Part shown: positions 1 through 11,404 of the stretch, one piece after another
Layout of the letters: each line of letters opens with the position of its first letter
Numbering within the stretch: position 1 is the stretch's first letter
The notes under the pieces: model-generated
Databases searched by the model: none
The model's input: only the letters and a program-made list of their open reading frames with translations
Told to the model about the DNA's origin: nothing
Origin: Cryptomeria japonica
Lineage: Eukaryota; Streptophyta; Pinopsida; Cupressales; Cupressaceae
Assembly (NCBI RefSeq): GCF_030272615.1
Contig: NC_081413.1
Span: 101,323,239-101,387,238 of the forward strand
Reading direction: 5' to 3'
DNA: 64,000 nt
Position numbers and translations under genes: made by a program

Positions 1-158
1 ACATATCAGATGATATACCAGTCACTCCTGAAGGAAAGATTGATGTTGAAACTGTTAAAATAGATATGAAGACAACATGGAAGAAGAAACTTGAAGAAGT
101 GTCACAAGAAGAACCGGTTTCTGCACCTAGTGTGGAAGTCGCTAAACTAACAAACTAA
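1..158 (+). pseudogene. 3' end of an upstream gag-like ORF (partial)
   Basis: The first bases continue a reading frame from outside the window and match the last 50 or so codons of the ORF at 608-1462 (about 1305-1462). The frame ends in TAA at about 158. It is the tail of an earlier unit of the tandem array, so the array probably extends left of the window. Only the low-complexity, Lys/Glu-rich C-terminal tail lies here; the zinc knuckle would be to the left. Confidence 0.75.
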
Positions 159-607
159 GCTTCAAAAAAGCTTAGGGGGAGCAAATCGGTGAAATGTTTC
201 GAACCCCCGGTTTACACCGGTAAAAGACCTTAACCGGTATGTGATACCTGTCAATTGGCAGAAGACCAGAAATAGTAAAAGGTAAATTAGGGTTTATGCC
301 CTAATGGTGGAACATTTATTATGGTAGGTGAAGAATTCGTTTAAAAGGGATTTTCAAGTCATTTTCACTTATCATTTGCGAGCGAAGAAATTTTCAAGTG
401 TAGAGCGACAAAAGGTGATTTGTCTTGTTATTCAAAGAGATTTCTAAATTTTGATAGAAGAATCTGGATATAATATCAAACAGTCAGGTGAAGAGCACAA
501 AGTGGTAATCCAACAACCGAAGTAGTGTGTGGCGAAGCTGAAGTTGCAAACCCTAAATTGTGGATTTCTGAAGGTATTTATCAAAAATTCTTGTTTATCC
601 TTTTATC

Positions 608-1462
608 ATGGCTTCTGCATCGCACTCCAGTCCTAGTGTACCTAATGATTCAGTAGATTTCATCCAACTGAAGGCAAAATACAATGCCCTATCCCAGATA
701 CCTATTGGTGTTATAGTTAAGGAAGGTATTTCAGATTATATTAATTGCAAAATAGAAGACCTAAGATCTCTAGTGATCCATTCTCAGTTAAGTTTATTTT
801 GTAGGAAGGACAAGAAGATCAAACTAGAATATAGCATCCTGGAAAAGAAGAAGCTTCACAATGCGGTGTATTTTCTTGAAGAGTTCACAAAAGATCACAT
901 TCGAATCATTCTAAGCAGAGTGCATAGAGACAAAATGTATCTTGAGCGCACACATGACATCACATCAGAAGCTATTCATGCTGTCACCGGTTTCTATAAT
1001 GTTGGAGATGTGCCAGCCCTAAGGAAAGTCATTAAGATGGAAATGACCAAGCTCACCGGTTCTGTGAGCGACCAACTGGGAATGACCGTCAATGCCTATA
1101 ACCATCAATCAGGTGGTGGTGGCTATCAAGCGGCAACTGATTGGAGAGAAACCTATTTGATTTGTCATGGTAGCAGTCACACTGCTGAAATATGTAGGAG
1201 GAAGAATGGTAGAATGAATAATGGACCATGGAGATCACTTGGAATGGTTTGCTATCATTGTAACAAACCAGGACACCTTGCTAGAACTTGCAGAATGAGA
1301 AAGAACATATCAGATGATATACTAGTCACTCAGGAAGGAAAGATTGATGTTGAAACTGTTAAAACAGATATGAAGACAACATGGAAGAAGAAACCTAAAG
1401 AAGTGTCACAAGAAGAACTGGATTCTGCACCTAGTGTGGAAGTCACTAAACCGACAAACTAA
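608..1462 (+). CDS. Copia-type Gag-like protein with zinc knuckle
   Basis: This 284-codon ORF starts at ATG 608 (MASASHSSPS) and has no internal stop. Residues 1-165 are charged and helical, as in the UBN2-type Gag capsid of plant copia elements. A CX2CX4HX4C zinc knuckle (CYHCNKPGHLARTC, near residue 216) would bind genomic RNA. A Gly-rich join near residues 168-171 leads into a partly matching Cys/His stretch (CHGSSHTAEIC). The C-terminus is Lys/Glu-rich. There is no protease, integrase or RT downstream, and a second decayed copy follows 1304 bp later. The Gag call rests on the knuckle and on the LTR context; the Gly-rich join may mark a deletion. Confidence 0.7.
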   Translation: MASASHSSPSVPNDSVDFIQLKAKYNALSQIPIGVIVKEGISDYINCKIEDLRSLVIHSQLSLFCRKDKKIKLEYSILEKKKLHNAVYFLEEFTKDHIRIILSRVHRDKMYLERTHDITSEAIHAVTGFYNVGDVPALRKVIKMEMTKLTGSVSDQLGMTVNAYNHQSGGGGYQAATDWRETYLICHGSSHTAEICRRKNGRMNNGPWRSLGMVCYHCNKPGHLARTCRMRKNISDDILVTQEGKIDVETVKTDMKTTWKKKPKEVSQEELDSAPSVEVTKPTN

Positions 1463-1911
1463 GCTTCAGAAAAACTTAGGGGGAGCAAATCGATGAAATG
1501 TTGCGAACCCCCGGTTTACATCGGTAAAAGACCTTAACCGATATGTGATACCTGTCAATTGGCATAAGACCAGAAATGGTAAAAGGCAAATTAGGGTTTA
1601 TGCCCTAATGGTGGAGTATTTATTATGGTAGGAGAAGAATTCATTTAAAAGGGATTTTCAAGTCATTTTCACTTATCATTTGCGAGCGAAGAAATTTTCA
1701 AGTGCAGAGCGACAAAAGGTGATTTGTCTTGCGATTCAGAGAGATTTCTAAATTTTGATAGAAGAATCTGGATATAATATCAAACAGTCAGGTGAAGAGC
1801 ACAAAGCAGTAATCCAGCAACCGAAGTAGTGTGTGGCGAAGCTGAAATTGCAAACCCTAAATTATGGATTTCTGAATGTATTTATCGAAAATTCTTGTTT
1901 ATCCTTTTATC

Positions 1912-2589
1912 ATGGCTTTTGCATCACACTCCAGTCCTAGTGCACCTGATGATTCAGTAGATTTCATCCAACAGAAGGTGAAATACAATGCCCTATCCCA
2001 AATACCTGTTGGTGTTATAGTTAAGGAAGGTATTTTAGATTATATTAATTGCAAAATAGAAGACTTGTGATCTCTAGTGATCCATTCTCAGTTAAGTTTA
2101 TTTTGAGGGAAGGACAAGAAGATCAAACTAGAATATAGCATCCTGGAAAAGAAGAAGCTTCACAATGCGGTGTATTTTCTTGAAGAGTTCACAGAAGATC
2201 ACATTCGAATCATTCTAAGCAGAGTGCACAATGACAAAACATATCTTGAGCGCACACATGACATCACACCAGAAGCTATGCATGCCGTCACCAATTTTTG
2301 TAACGTTGGAGATGTACCAACCCTAAGTAAAGTCATTAAGACGGAAATGACCAAGCTCACCAGTTCTATGAGTGACCAATGGGGAATGATCGTCAATACC
2401 ATCAAGGACGATCAGGTCAAATATGCTTGTATGGTGATAGGTTACCAGACGTTCTATGCTAGCAGAATTAACTTTGTCTCTGCTGTAGCAGTAAATGCCG
2501 CCTACAGGATGATCATGGAAGATGCCTCATTTGATTTATGCACCTGTATGCAAAGGCAACTTCTGGTGAATCTGAAGTCAATTAAATAG
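1912..2589 (+). pseudogene. Second, decayed copy of the Gag-like ORF
   Basis: The copy starts at ATG 1912, exactly one unit after 608. An in-frame TGA at about 2068 breaks it, as does a second TGA near 2105; the body is open again from 2170 to 2589. It follows copy 1 up to about 2400 and then continues with different sequence (VIGYQTFYASRINF and on), where copy 1 has its Gly-rich join and knuckle. Copy 2 therefore keeps capsid-like sequence missing from copy 1 but lacks the knuckle, which suggests that one of them carries an internal deletion. Confidence 0.7.
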
Positions 2590-2787
2590 GACAATGTCGT
2601 ACGATTTAAATTTAGACAACTGCTGGTAGGATTGTTTTTCTATTTTCAAGGCTATTTCCCAGGAGTTGGTGATATACAATGGTTTGCTGACCAACCGGTT
2701 ACCAAGCAAATCAAAGAGAGTCTACAAGTAGTAGAAACCGGTTATCTTGAAGTCTTGAACAAATAATTTGATGAGTTCAGATGCAAG

Positions 2788-3330
2788 ATGAGCCAAAGGG
2801 TGAGAATATCTAGTGATATTGTCAAGAATTATGAAGAGATCTACTTTATCATCAGAGTAGATGAGTGCATAATGGAGGCAGTTGAGCCTAGAAAAGAAGA
2901 AGTGGAGCCCATGAGATATGAGGTAATGTATGACATGCTAGACGGGTATGCCTCTACCCTACTTGCCTCACCTCTTGATCCTAAGAAGAAGAGAACTAGC
3001 ACCTATTTGGAGAGGGTAACACTGGTTGAAGAACCTTCGGTAAAGAAGGGAAAGGCAATGCCATCTATATTGACACCAATTACTTCAGCAAGTCCTAAAG
3101 TGACCGAGCGGTCATCGGCAAAGAAGAAACCGGAAGCTGCACCTGCCAAGGTCTTTGAAAGGAAGGGAAAAACTAAGAACACCTCACCAGACTCAGAGGA
3201 TACATAACCTGAGGTACATCCTAAAAAGACTAGGCAAATGAGCAAGAAGACAAAGACAACCAATAATGAACCGACATCATCAGCATCGGTAAATATAAAC
3301 ATTTCCTCTTACAAACCTTTGACACATTGT
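2788..3330 (+). pseudogene. Lys/Pro-rich retroelement ORF relic, unrecognised
   Basis: An open stretch (2788-3207) continues past one TAA to about 3330 in the same frame. The first 60 residues are acidic and mixed; the rest is rich in Lys, Ser, Pro and Thr with repeated KKK motifs and no catalytic motif. It lies between the second Gag copy and the coiled-coil region, where an autonomous copia element would have protease, integrase and RT. I do not recognise the protein. Confidence 0.45.
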
Positions 3331-3361
3331 TAAAGAACTATAAAATAGTATTAGGAGAAAG

Positions 3362-4975
3362 GTGCTAAGTGATTTAATAGATCATTTTGATGATTTTAAT
3401 GACAATGAAAAGGAGGAAGTTGAACAAGAAGTTATTCAATATTTATGTATTAATGACCGGTCGCCATCAGAAATTAGATCTGTGACACCAGATTCTTTAA
3501 ATAATTCTTTAGATAGCAAATGGTGCATTGCCATAGAAAAGGAACAGGAAATAAGAGAAGAAATATTTGCATAATATTTTCCTGATGTGTCAAATTCAGA
3601 ACTTTATGAAGTTATGGAAAAGTACAAAGGCCTCTTCTTCATGAGAAGAAGAAGACTCATGTTATTGGAAGGGAAAGTCCTTGAAGTGGTAAAAGATACC
3701 CACTCACATGCCAAAGCAAGAACTGGAAATTGGAAAACTAGATGAGGTGTATGACAGTGAAGGAGAACCGGTCACTGAACAAATGGACCCTATTGACATT
3801 TTGATGCTTTCGATGGTGAAAATGTCACTCCGGATGCAATAAAGGACAAGGCTAACAAAGAGAGAGTGGACAAAGAAAAATAGGACAAAGATAAGGCTGA
3901 TAAAGTGGAAGCAGAGAAAGAGAAAAAGAATAAAGAGGAAGAGGAGAAGAAGCAAAAGGAAGAGGAGAAGAAGAAAAAGGAAGAGGAGAAGAAGGAAAAG
4001 AAGAAGAAAGAAGAAGACAAGGAGAATGAAGAAGATAGAAAGAAGGAAGAAGAAAAGAGAAAGAAAGAAGCAGAGGAGCAAAAGAAGGCTGAAGAGGAAA
4101 AGCAAAGAGCCAAAGAGAAGGAGGAAGTGCCAAAGAGCACACAAGTGGAGACCCCTAAGGCAACCGGTAGTCAAGCCAAACCGGCTGACATTACCAGTCC
4201 CATTGACCTCTAATCTACAAATGAAATAGAGCTATTGCAAAGCATTAAGCTTGCCCAAGAGCGGCTAGAAGCGTTGAGGAAGAAGGAACAAGATGTTATT
4301 CAAACTGCGGTAGAAACTCTTACCAGTTTGATACCTAGTACCAACCTCCTCAGTACCGATTCCTCTCTAGCCCAACTGAAACTTTTATGCACAGTTGTAG
4401 AGGACTAGGTGCAATGCCTGGAAGATGTTGCTGAAGCCAATGCACAAAAGAAGCATCAAAAGGCCCTAAACACTGCCTTAGTGAAGAAATTAAACAAGCT
4501 CCGATCAGAACTTTAGAAAGACATAAGAGATGCTATGGATGAGGGGAAATTACTGCTCAATAAGATAAGCCAACCCCATCTATTCTGTGATGATGTTCTT
4601 GCTCAGAAAGACAAACTGTAATCTGATTTGCAGGCATATATAAGCACCTTCAAGATGCCCTATGATTCCTTCACCATATTTGGGCAAACCGTTCATCGGT
4701 TTCAACTTTAGACTACCAGAATAGGGTTGGAAATCACCAACCGGACTAGAGATTTGCAAGAACTTCAACTGGTTCTACTACCACGACTGCAAATACTTCA
4801 GAAGTGCTATCTCAAGCTGGATGCCTTAACGGTCACTCAAGAGATGAGTACCTTGGATGCTATGGAGGAACAGGTATCCTAGATGCAAACGGAAAGTGAG
4901 GTTGCTACCTCATTGCTTGAGTCATGGACCTTATCCATGAAGACATTTTTGTAGGACTTAAATCGGTTTTTGATA
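3362..4975 (+). pseudogene. Glu/Lys-rich coiled-coil ORF before the 3' LTR
   Basis: Translation gives an acidic start (3362-3574), an almost pure Glu/Lys segment (3905-4140, runs such as KEEEEKKQKEEEKKKK) and then Leu-heptad, Gln-rich sequence to about 4975. Several in-frame stops and a frameshift break it. A long helical coiled coil is expected. SIRE-type copia elements carry an env-like ORF with predicted coiled coils between pol and the 3' LTR, and this ORF has that position. Homology to the SIRE ORF cannot be shown from sequence inspection. The Leu/Phe-rich ORFs on the opposite strand here are mirror artefacts of the GAR-rich codons. Confidence 0.5.
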
Positions 4976-5265
4976 AGTTTCACTCATTATTATCATAAAC
5001 ATTTATTATTTTACTGATAATGAGAAACTGGGGTTATTCTGCAGTACTTTGTCATTGTTGGCAAAGGGGGAGTAGTATTCAGTATTTAAAATTTTGATGC
5101 ATGTTATGTATACTTTCATGTTTATCTTTGTAAGGGAGTAGTATACATTGTATTTTTTGCAAAAGGGGTAGTGTATATGCTTAGGGGGAGTAATTTTGAT
5201 TATGACATATTTTTGTTGTAAAACACTTAGATGTCAAAAAAATTTCCTAAGTGTTGCCATCAATG
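4976..5265 (+). other. Non-coding 3' region of the copia-like element
   Basis: An AT-rich untranslated stretch between the coiled-coil ORF and the polypurine tract. It contains repeated short purine runs of the type AAAGGGGGAGTAG (about 5065, 5166 and 5183). Such reiterated purine motifs are common upstream of copia 3' LTRs. No coding signal was seen. Confidence 0.5.
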
Positions 5266-5279
5266 CCAAAGGGGGAGAT
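5266..5279 (+). other. Polypurine tract of the copia-like element
   Basis: The run CCAAAGGGGGAGAT abuts TGTTGG at 5280. This is the usual plus-strand primer site and LTR junction of SIRE/copia elements and fixes the LTR start. Confidence 0.85.
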
Positions 5280-6471
5280 TGTTGGCATTTCTGATGATGT
5301 TGTTGTGATTGTCATTGATAGACACACACTTGCTTAAAGATCACTTTTTGTATGTATGAGTTATGCTCAACTGGTATTTGTTCCAACCGGTATTATGTAT
5401 TATAGTCTTTAGACTATCGATGTTTTGCAGAAAGTGTATACTGATCCCAAGCCGCATGAAGACCTCAAGCGTTTGAGGATCCCAAAGTGGTACAAAGAAA
5501 CAAAGTGGTTGTTATAATTTTTCCCAGTCTTCATTTTGGCAAAATGGTAATTAGTAAAATGTGTGAACCGGTAATCGGTAAAATATGTGAACCGGTAATA
5601 GGTAAATGTATGAACTGGTATTACTCTGTAATGAGTTACCAACCGGTATTATTTTTGTGATGAGTTATCATCCACTGACACTTTGGCGGTGATTCTATGT
5701 TGTGTTACCAAATGTGTCCAGATGCACTAAACCTAGGAACTTGCAATGTAATCCTATTGGACCGACAGAAATCAGATTCCTTTATAAGGACATCATGTCT
5801 AGGGTTTTAGTTGGTCGTAAGGGTTTTAGGTGGTTGATGAGGTTTTTGCATGTGCGATCACAGAAGAAGATTAGGTCTATGTGAAGAAACAAAGTGTGGA
5901 GATTTTGAAGACTGAAGTAATGCTGAAATGCATTAACAATGAGCTATCAAGGATCTAACCAAGCATATTGTGCTAGTATTTAGATCACTCACTTGTTGAT
6001 TACTCACATCTTCGACAAGTCTGTAACCCTTAACCGGGTAGGCCTGGCAAAGCCTTTGTAAATCCTCTAACAAGGTGGTTCATAACTATGGATCAGAAAT
6101 CCTCTCATAGGGTAGTCTTTAATCGGACTTATCTCCTAACAAAGATTGAGATTCCTCACAGGATCTGTTCTGGTAAAGAACATTTTATGACCTTAACCAG
6201 TCTGGTTACTATTCTACAGATAGTTACTTATGAGTTTTATCTCACCGTGGTTTTTTCCATTTGGGTTTTCACGTCAAAATCTCTTGTGTTATGGTGATTG
6301 TGCTTCTATGGGTGAATGCCTTATTTGTTGTTTGGTTTCCATTTGTGTTAACCGGTTTGTTAGTAAAACTATTATACCAGTTTACTGCTAAATTGTTTAA
6401 GTGTTTAAATTAAGTTATTATTGTTATACTAATTCACCCCCACCCCCCCCCCCCCTTCTTAGTATTCATCA
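5280..6471 (+). repeat. 3' LTR of the copia/SIRE-like element
   Basis: It starts TGTTGGCATT directly after the polypurine tract and ends ...GTATTCATCA, about 1192 bp. Near its end is the C-rich block AATTCACCCCC, also seen at the end of the solo LTR at 58055-59170, to which it is related throughout (shared ACCGGT motifs and GTGATGAGTTA blocks). The sequence resuming at 6472 is gypsy pol, so the element sits inside gypsy B. The matching left end lies outside the window, so the target duplication cannot be checked. Confidence 0.85.
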
Positions 6472-6533
6472 ATAAGATCAACAAAATTGTAAACATACCT
6501 CCACCTAAAAAAATCTCTTAGCTTTGTAGTTTG
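6472..6533 (+). pseudogene. Gypsy B fragment 1: end of reverse transcriptase
   Basis: Sixty-two bases translate as the Pro-containing connection after the RT palm (KIVNIPPPKNL). Removing the 6534-24160 element and one copy of GTTTG joins this to 24166, where gypsy pol continues towards RNase H. One stop codon is present. It is the leftmost surviving piece of the oldest element in the nest. Confidence 0.7.
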
Positions 6534-6851
6534 TGTGAGATTTTGCCAAGATCAAGAGCTCAATGAAATGTACAAAATAGAGAGACAAAATATAGGACAA
6601 GAATAAATTGTATTCTCATCAATAGATAGATGATCAATAGTTGTTACATGGAATGAATATGAGGCTGCTTATATAGGCAAGGAAATATGGATATGTGAGC
6701 ACACAAACATGACATGTGGCTCAATAAGAAACAAGGGTAGGTAGGAAATAAGTGTGGGTAGGTAGAAGAAACAATAAAATATTCCACATGAGGTGGAATT
6801 ATCACTCCATAATAAGTGGATATGATAGAGTAGTAACAAGATCAACACCAT
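6534..6851 (-). repeat. 3' LTR of the copia element, distal part
   Basis: This is the reverse complement of the LTR seen forward at 10938-11404. It ends ...AAAATCTCACA when read on the minus strand. It continues at 19731-19877 after the gypsy A insertion; the two parts make an LTR of about 465 bp. A TATATAA-type promoter box lies in TGCCTATATAAGCAGCC near 6668-6680 (minus). Confidence 0.9.
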
Positions 6852-8116
6852 TGATGAGTTGAGACATTGGCAAATTTTTATCCTTAGAACTCTTGAGATT
6901 TGTCATATTTTGATTTACTTAGTAGTAATGATGTATCGGAATTTTACTATATGTATTTCATACGTTAGCCTGAACCTATTAAAACATGTTTTGTCTTTGC
7001 TAGTTTATTCCTACAACCATGTGATTCATTCTTGTTGCCATGTGGATTGTTTAGGGCAATATCATGTGTGAAATTAATAGATGTCTTGATTAAATAAAAT
7101 ACGTATGTATGTTCTTGTATGTTATTTCTTTTGAAGTGCAGGGAATAAATGATGTTGCGGTGGAAGCTCGCCTATCACGCCAGTTGCAGGAAGAGACATT
7201 CTAGAAGATGACTGAAAGATCGAAAAATAGAAATGTTGAAAAGCGTAAGGAATGACATAGGAGAAGCAATCACACGATACTACTGATGTCTAACTCAAGT
7301 GGACATTGGTGTTGTAAATACCACCACAGTATGTTATGACTATGGTTCGGTTTAGATCCACATTTTCTATAGCTAATTAACTCCAGCTATCTCCTTTCTC
7401 GATTAGTTAACCGCCTCTTCTCTTCGGCGTGATCTATGTTGTCTAAAGTAGACAATTTCTTTTAAAATAAGCTCTTCATCTCTTCTTAGAGATTAGATAG
7501 AAAAAGAGAGAAAGTAGAGCAGATGATTTTTCACAAGTGTTTTTGAGTTTCTTTTCATGTTGAATCATGTAATGACTTCCAAAGAATGATGAGTTAAAAT
7601 ATGTTATTTTGAGCACTTAGAGTGTTTTTTGGGAAGCCTGGAACCACTCACCCAAGGGGGCCCACTTGGTGAGTGTTCCTGTGTATTTGTTAAGATTAGT
7701 TTTCTTTCCTTAGCTGCAGTAAACGTTCTTGCATTGACTTTTCTTGTAGCCACTAGAAACAGATCCACTGACTGTTCCTGCAACCAAACCAAAACAAAGT
7801 AATTTCTGTTTATCAGCATTGAACTTAGCCAGTATTGCTTGAATGAATTTATGTTAATGCAAAAGTTTTCATGCAACCTTTCAATAGTTTCAATTCTTGC
7901 TTATCTTTTCCGCATAATGTTAGTTGTTGCAGTAATGTAGAGTAGTTGTTGCGGGAACTTAGTGCATATATAGTGTAGACCCATTTCAAGTATTACATCC
8001 CTGGGTTGATAATCAAATAAACACTAGCTATAGAAATAGTGGCTTTACCAAGTGAATGTCCAAACTTCGGGTTGAGACTTCAACTAGAGTTATTATTCTT
8101 ATTGTTGGGTTGAACA
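6852..8116 (+). repeat. 5' LTR of gypsy A
   Basis: It starts TGATGAGTTGAG and ends TTGGGTTGAACA, 1265 bp, the same termini as the copy at 18462-19725. Open stretches inside it are not shared as ORFs with the other LTR and are not genes. Confidence 0.95.
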
Positions 8117-8142
8117 TTTTTCACATCGTTGTCGGGGATGGT
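8117..8142 (+). other. Primer binding site of gypsy A (tRNA-Asp type)
   Basis: Directly after the LTR comes CACATCGTTGTCGGGGATGG. The CGTTGTCGGGGA core matches the conserved site of Athila-lineage elements, with substitutions in its first half. Confidence 0.65.
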
Positions 8143-8240
8143 GTCAAACTAAGAACCTATTATGGTTATTGTCTTTTCAGTTTTTAGTTAATTATTTTTC
8201 TAGCATTCCTGATTGTTTGAAAAAAAAATCATGAATCTGC

Positions 8241-10063
8241 ATGCATAGGCGAAGAAGAGATGTTCTAGGTAGATTCCTTCCCGGTCATCCTAATCAAGGA
8301 GAAATTAATTCCCTAGATATAAATCCTTTTGCTGAACTTTATCAAACCCCAGAGAATTTGAACCACCCTAAATTTGAATTTGCAGAAGGCAGTCTTAAGT
8401 TCCTATTTAGACCCCTAGAAGAAGAATTTCATATAGTAACTCCCCCCACAAGTCTAATGCAAGGAAACCCACCTCCTGGTGGAAATAATCCACCACCACC
8501 ACCTTTGGATCCAACGTTTGAGTTCCCCATATCTGATCAACATGATAATGCTAATCTCAAGAACATTCCAGCTTCTTCCCTCCCTAAATTCTATGGATTA
8601 GTGACAGAGGATCGAGACACATTTTTGTTTGAGTTTGATGTTCTCTGTAGGAGTTTTGATTATACTACAGATGCACATAGACTCAAAATATTTCGTACCA
8701 CTTTGAAGGAATCATCCTTAAGATGGTTTATGAGCTTGGGTAGTAGCACAATCAATACATGATATGAAATGAAATGATTGTTTCTTGCAAAGTATAAAGA
8801 TTGTTGTAGAGGCACCGATCGTCATAGGGATGATATCTTTAGAATGACACAGAAAGAAGATGAGAGTCTTGAAGATTAGCTGGAAAGGTTTCTGTTTAGT
8901 GTCAAAAAGTCCAAGCATAGTACTCTAAATGAAGATTCCCTCAAGTTGATATTTTTTAGGGGAATCAGTGATGAATGCACTGATTCTTTGGATCTTATGG
9001 GAGGAGGTGACATTACCCAGTCCACATGGAATGAAATAGGATAAATTTGTAAGAAGTATTCCAGATCTGCTTCTAAAAAGAACAGGTGTTTCAAGCTAGG
9101 AGTGCCTTCATCAACATTTGGTACGGGAGTTTCTAGAATGAAACTTAGCCATTTGTTGAAGGAATTTAAGGAAGACATCATAAACAATATGGCTACTCAG
9201 TTGGATACACTCTCATCTAAGAAGAAACATGAAGAAGCTGATGCATTTCCTGTAGAATTCTACCCTCATTGTAGACATCAGAAAAAGGACTGTAGATGTA
9301 AAATGGTTGCAAATATTGAGGTTCCTGACTTCAAGCCAATACAAGGTGAGGATGAGCAAGTTTTCTATGTTTCTCAAAGAAGGCCAAATTTCCAAAGACA
9401 AGGTATGCCTCTGGATCCACTTTCTTTTTCTGGTTATAGTGAAAAAATTTATGTACCAAATAATCAATGGCAATCACCATATGCTCAAAATTTTGGTAAT
9501 TATCCAAATTGGTATGGTTCTCAAGCCCAAGGGCAACATTTTGCTAATTAAATACCATAGTGGTAGTAGCCACAGGGGAATTGGTATCCACCTCAGGGCT
9601 AAGGAAACCAGTTTTAAGGGAATTGGCAACCTACTCCTCAATGGAGGGGGAGTCAACCATGGACTACCCAATCTTCTAGTTATCAACAACCTACTCAGTA
9701 GCCACAACCGCCTGCAATAATGCCTCCCCCTGAGCCATTGTTGTCCTACCTAAACCAACATAGTTGCCCACTCAACCAATGCTAAATCCTAATATTAAAT
9801 CTCAGCAACAACAACAAGCTTATTCAACTAACCCTAATCAATACCTAACCTATTCTCTATCTATAAGTGATATTAACCTCCGATCTGGGACAACTCTGCC
9901 TAATCCATCTCCTCCAGTTATCATTGAGGTACAAGAAGAACATGAAATCTCTAATCCAATAGACACAATTAGAAGTAGAGATTATCACCATTTCCCCAGA
10001 GATTGCAAGAAAAGGAAGTTCTTACAGAATAGGAGCAAGGTTTTGATATCATCAATCAACTGA
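8241..10063 (+). pseudogene. Gypsy A Gag (Athila type), decayed
   Basis: Translation from ATG 8241 gives a basic N-terminus, a Pro-rich linker (about residues 80-95) and the retrotransposon gag core (LPKFYGL, then LRWFMSLGSSTI). TGA stops at 8760-8762 and 8775-8777 sit where the family has Trp; more stops follow near 8878 and 9042. The frame continues through 9102-9551 into a Gln/Pro/Trp-rich tail, with a frameshift near 9760. The later segment contains INLRSGTTLP and a single basic FPRDCKKRKF patch. It would have formed the capsid and nucleocapsid of virus-like particles. Confidence 0.8.
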
Positions 10064-10937
10064 AACATGTATGTGTTAAAATTCCATTGTTGCAAGAAAT
10101 AAAAGATGTTTCTATATACAGTAAGGCACTTAGAGAGGCATGTCTAAAAAAACCTGGCAGGAAGAAGAAGGATCCACAAACAGTGCATGTGATGGGTCAA
10201 CTGACAGATATTATGTTAGGAAAGGTTTCAATTCCTAAATATTTTGATCCTGGCAGTCCTGTAGTGAGTATAGTCATTAATGGTAGCTAGGAAAGGAATG
10301 TTTTAGTTGATTTAGGTGCAGCCATTAATGTGATGACAAGAGAAATAATGCTACAACTTGAAATCAATAGTCTAAGGCCTACACCCATAGTTCTATAGCT
10401 TGCTAATAGCTCTACAGTGTGACCTGATGGTATGATTGAAGATGTGATTATTATTTTGGATTCTTGGGAATACCCTACAGACTTTATGATTTTGTCTCCA
10501 AAGGCAACACTGGGGGGATATCCGGTGATTTTGGGCAGACCTTGGCTTGCCACAACTGATGCATGTATTGGATGTAGATCAGGGGATATGACTATTTCAG
10601 ATGGGAACTCTACCAAAACATTAGCTTTGTATTCTTGTGCACGACCCCAGTTTGATCAACAACAAGTTGTTTGGCCTACTTTGGGAGAAGAATCTGAGGG
10701 AGTTGATTCTATTAATCACCTTATGATGATTAATTGAGGGTCATTCATGCAATTACATGATGAAGACTCAATTCTTTATAAAATTTTGACAAATGAGTTG
10801 ACACAAGAACAAAAATTGCAGCAGTTGGTACCAAATATTGTAGATTTAGACTTTCCTGTAGCCACTGATATATTGCATACTCTTTTGCCGCAGGAAGTCT
10901 GTACTTCCCATTTTTCTGATATATCCCAGATTTATCT
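10064..10937 (+). pseudogene. Gypsy A aspartic protease region, decayed
   Basis: A Lys-rich linker precedes the retropepsin motif NVLVDLGAAINVM (about 10303-10341) and the second conserved block VILGRPWLATTDA (about 10525-10563). Stops at about 10288, 10396 and 10420 interrupt an otherwise single frame. The active-site triad reads D-L-G rather than D-T/S-G. The region would have cut the Gag-Pol polyprotein. It runs up to the copia LTR at 10938. Confidence 0.8.
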
Positions 10938-11404
10938 TGTTGGTGTAAATAATTATTCATCTTGGATTTTATTACACCTTACTTAAGTTTACTTAGGAAA
11001 TGCATTTCATATTAGTTTGGGTATGAGACACTTGGGTGTTTGTGCCACATTGGGATAGTGTGTGTAGGAGAATTTCCACTTTTTATGGTGTGATCTTGTT
11101 GTTACACTCCACATTCAGTGGGTGATCCACCTCATGTGGAATATTATATTGTTTCTCCTACCTACCCACACCTATTTCCTACCTACCCTTGTTTCTTATT
11201 GAGCCACATGTCATGTTTGTGTGCTCACATATCCATATAGCCTTGCCTATATAAGTAGGCTCATATTCATTGTATAAACAACAATGATTGATGATCCAGT
11301 TGATCAGTATTTTCATCTTGATAGAATACAGTTTATTTCTATCATATATTTTGTCTCTCTTATTTGTGCTTTCCATTGCCTCTTGATCTTGGCAAAATCT
11401 CACA
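10938..11404 (+). repeat. Copia LTR inserted in gypsy A, with leftover primer site
   Basis: It starts TGTTGGTGTAAATAA and ends AAAATCTCACA, 467 bp, the same family as the LTRs of the minus-strand copia element. A TATATAAG box lies at 11248-11255. Unlike a normal solo LTR it is followed by a primer site, and no 5-bp duplication is seen (TATCT before, TGTTA after). Confidence 0.9.

Larger units (their letters stand above)
1..2400 (+). repeat. Tandem duplication, 1304-bp unit (gag plus leader)
   Basis: Base 1 aligns with base 1305 and the start codon at 608 aligns with the one at 1912, so the spacing is a constant 1304 bp. Each unit holds the 3' end of a gag-like ORF, a non-coding spacer of about 440 bp and the start of the next gag-like ORF. 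The spacer has a conserved block starting TTAGGGGGAGCAAA after the stop codon and a TTTAAAAGGG block. Homology to the second copy fades at about 2400, within the gag ORF. The copies differ by scattered substitutions, so the duplication is not recent. Confidence 0.9.

Noticed and set aside
3704-4174. Leu/Phe/Ser-rich minus-strand ORFs
   Set aside because: They mirror the GAR-rich Glu/Lys codons on the plus strand; hydrophobic runs on the antisense are a coding artefact.
6431-6457. Poly-C tract as a telomere-like or assembly artefact
   Set aside because: A C-rich block at the same place occurs near the end of the related LTR at 58055-59170, so it is a feature of this LTR family.
9213-9720. Overlapping ORFs in other frames of the gypsy A gag region
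   Set aside because: The Gag frame is identified by its motifs; the others lack any and are shadows.
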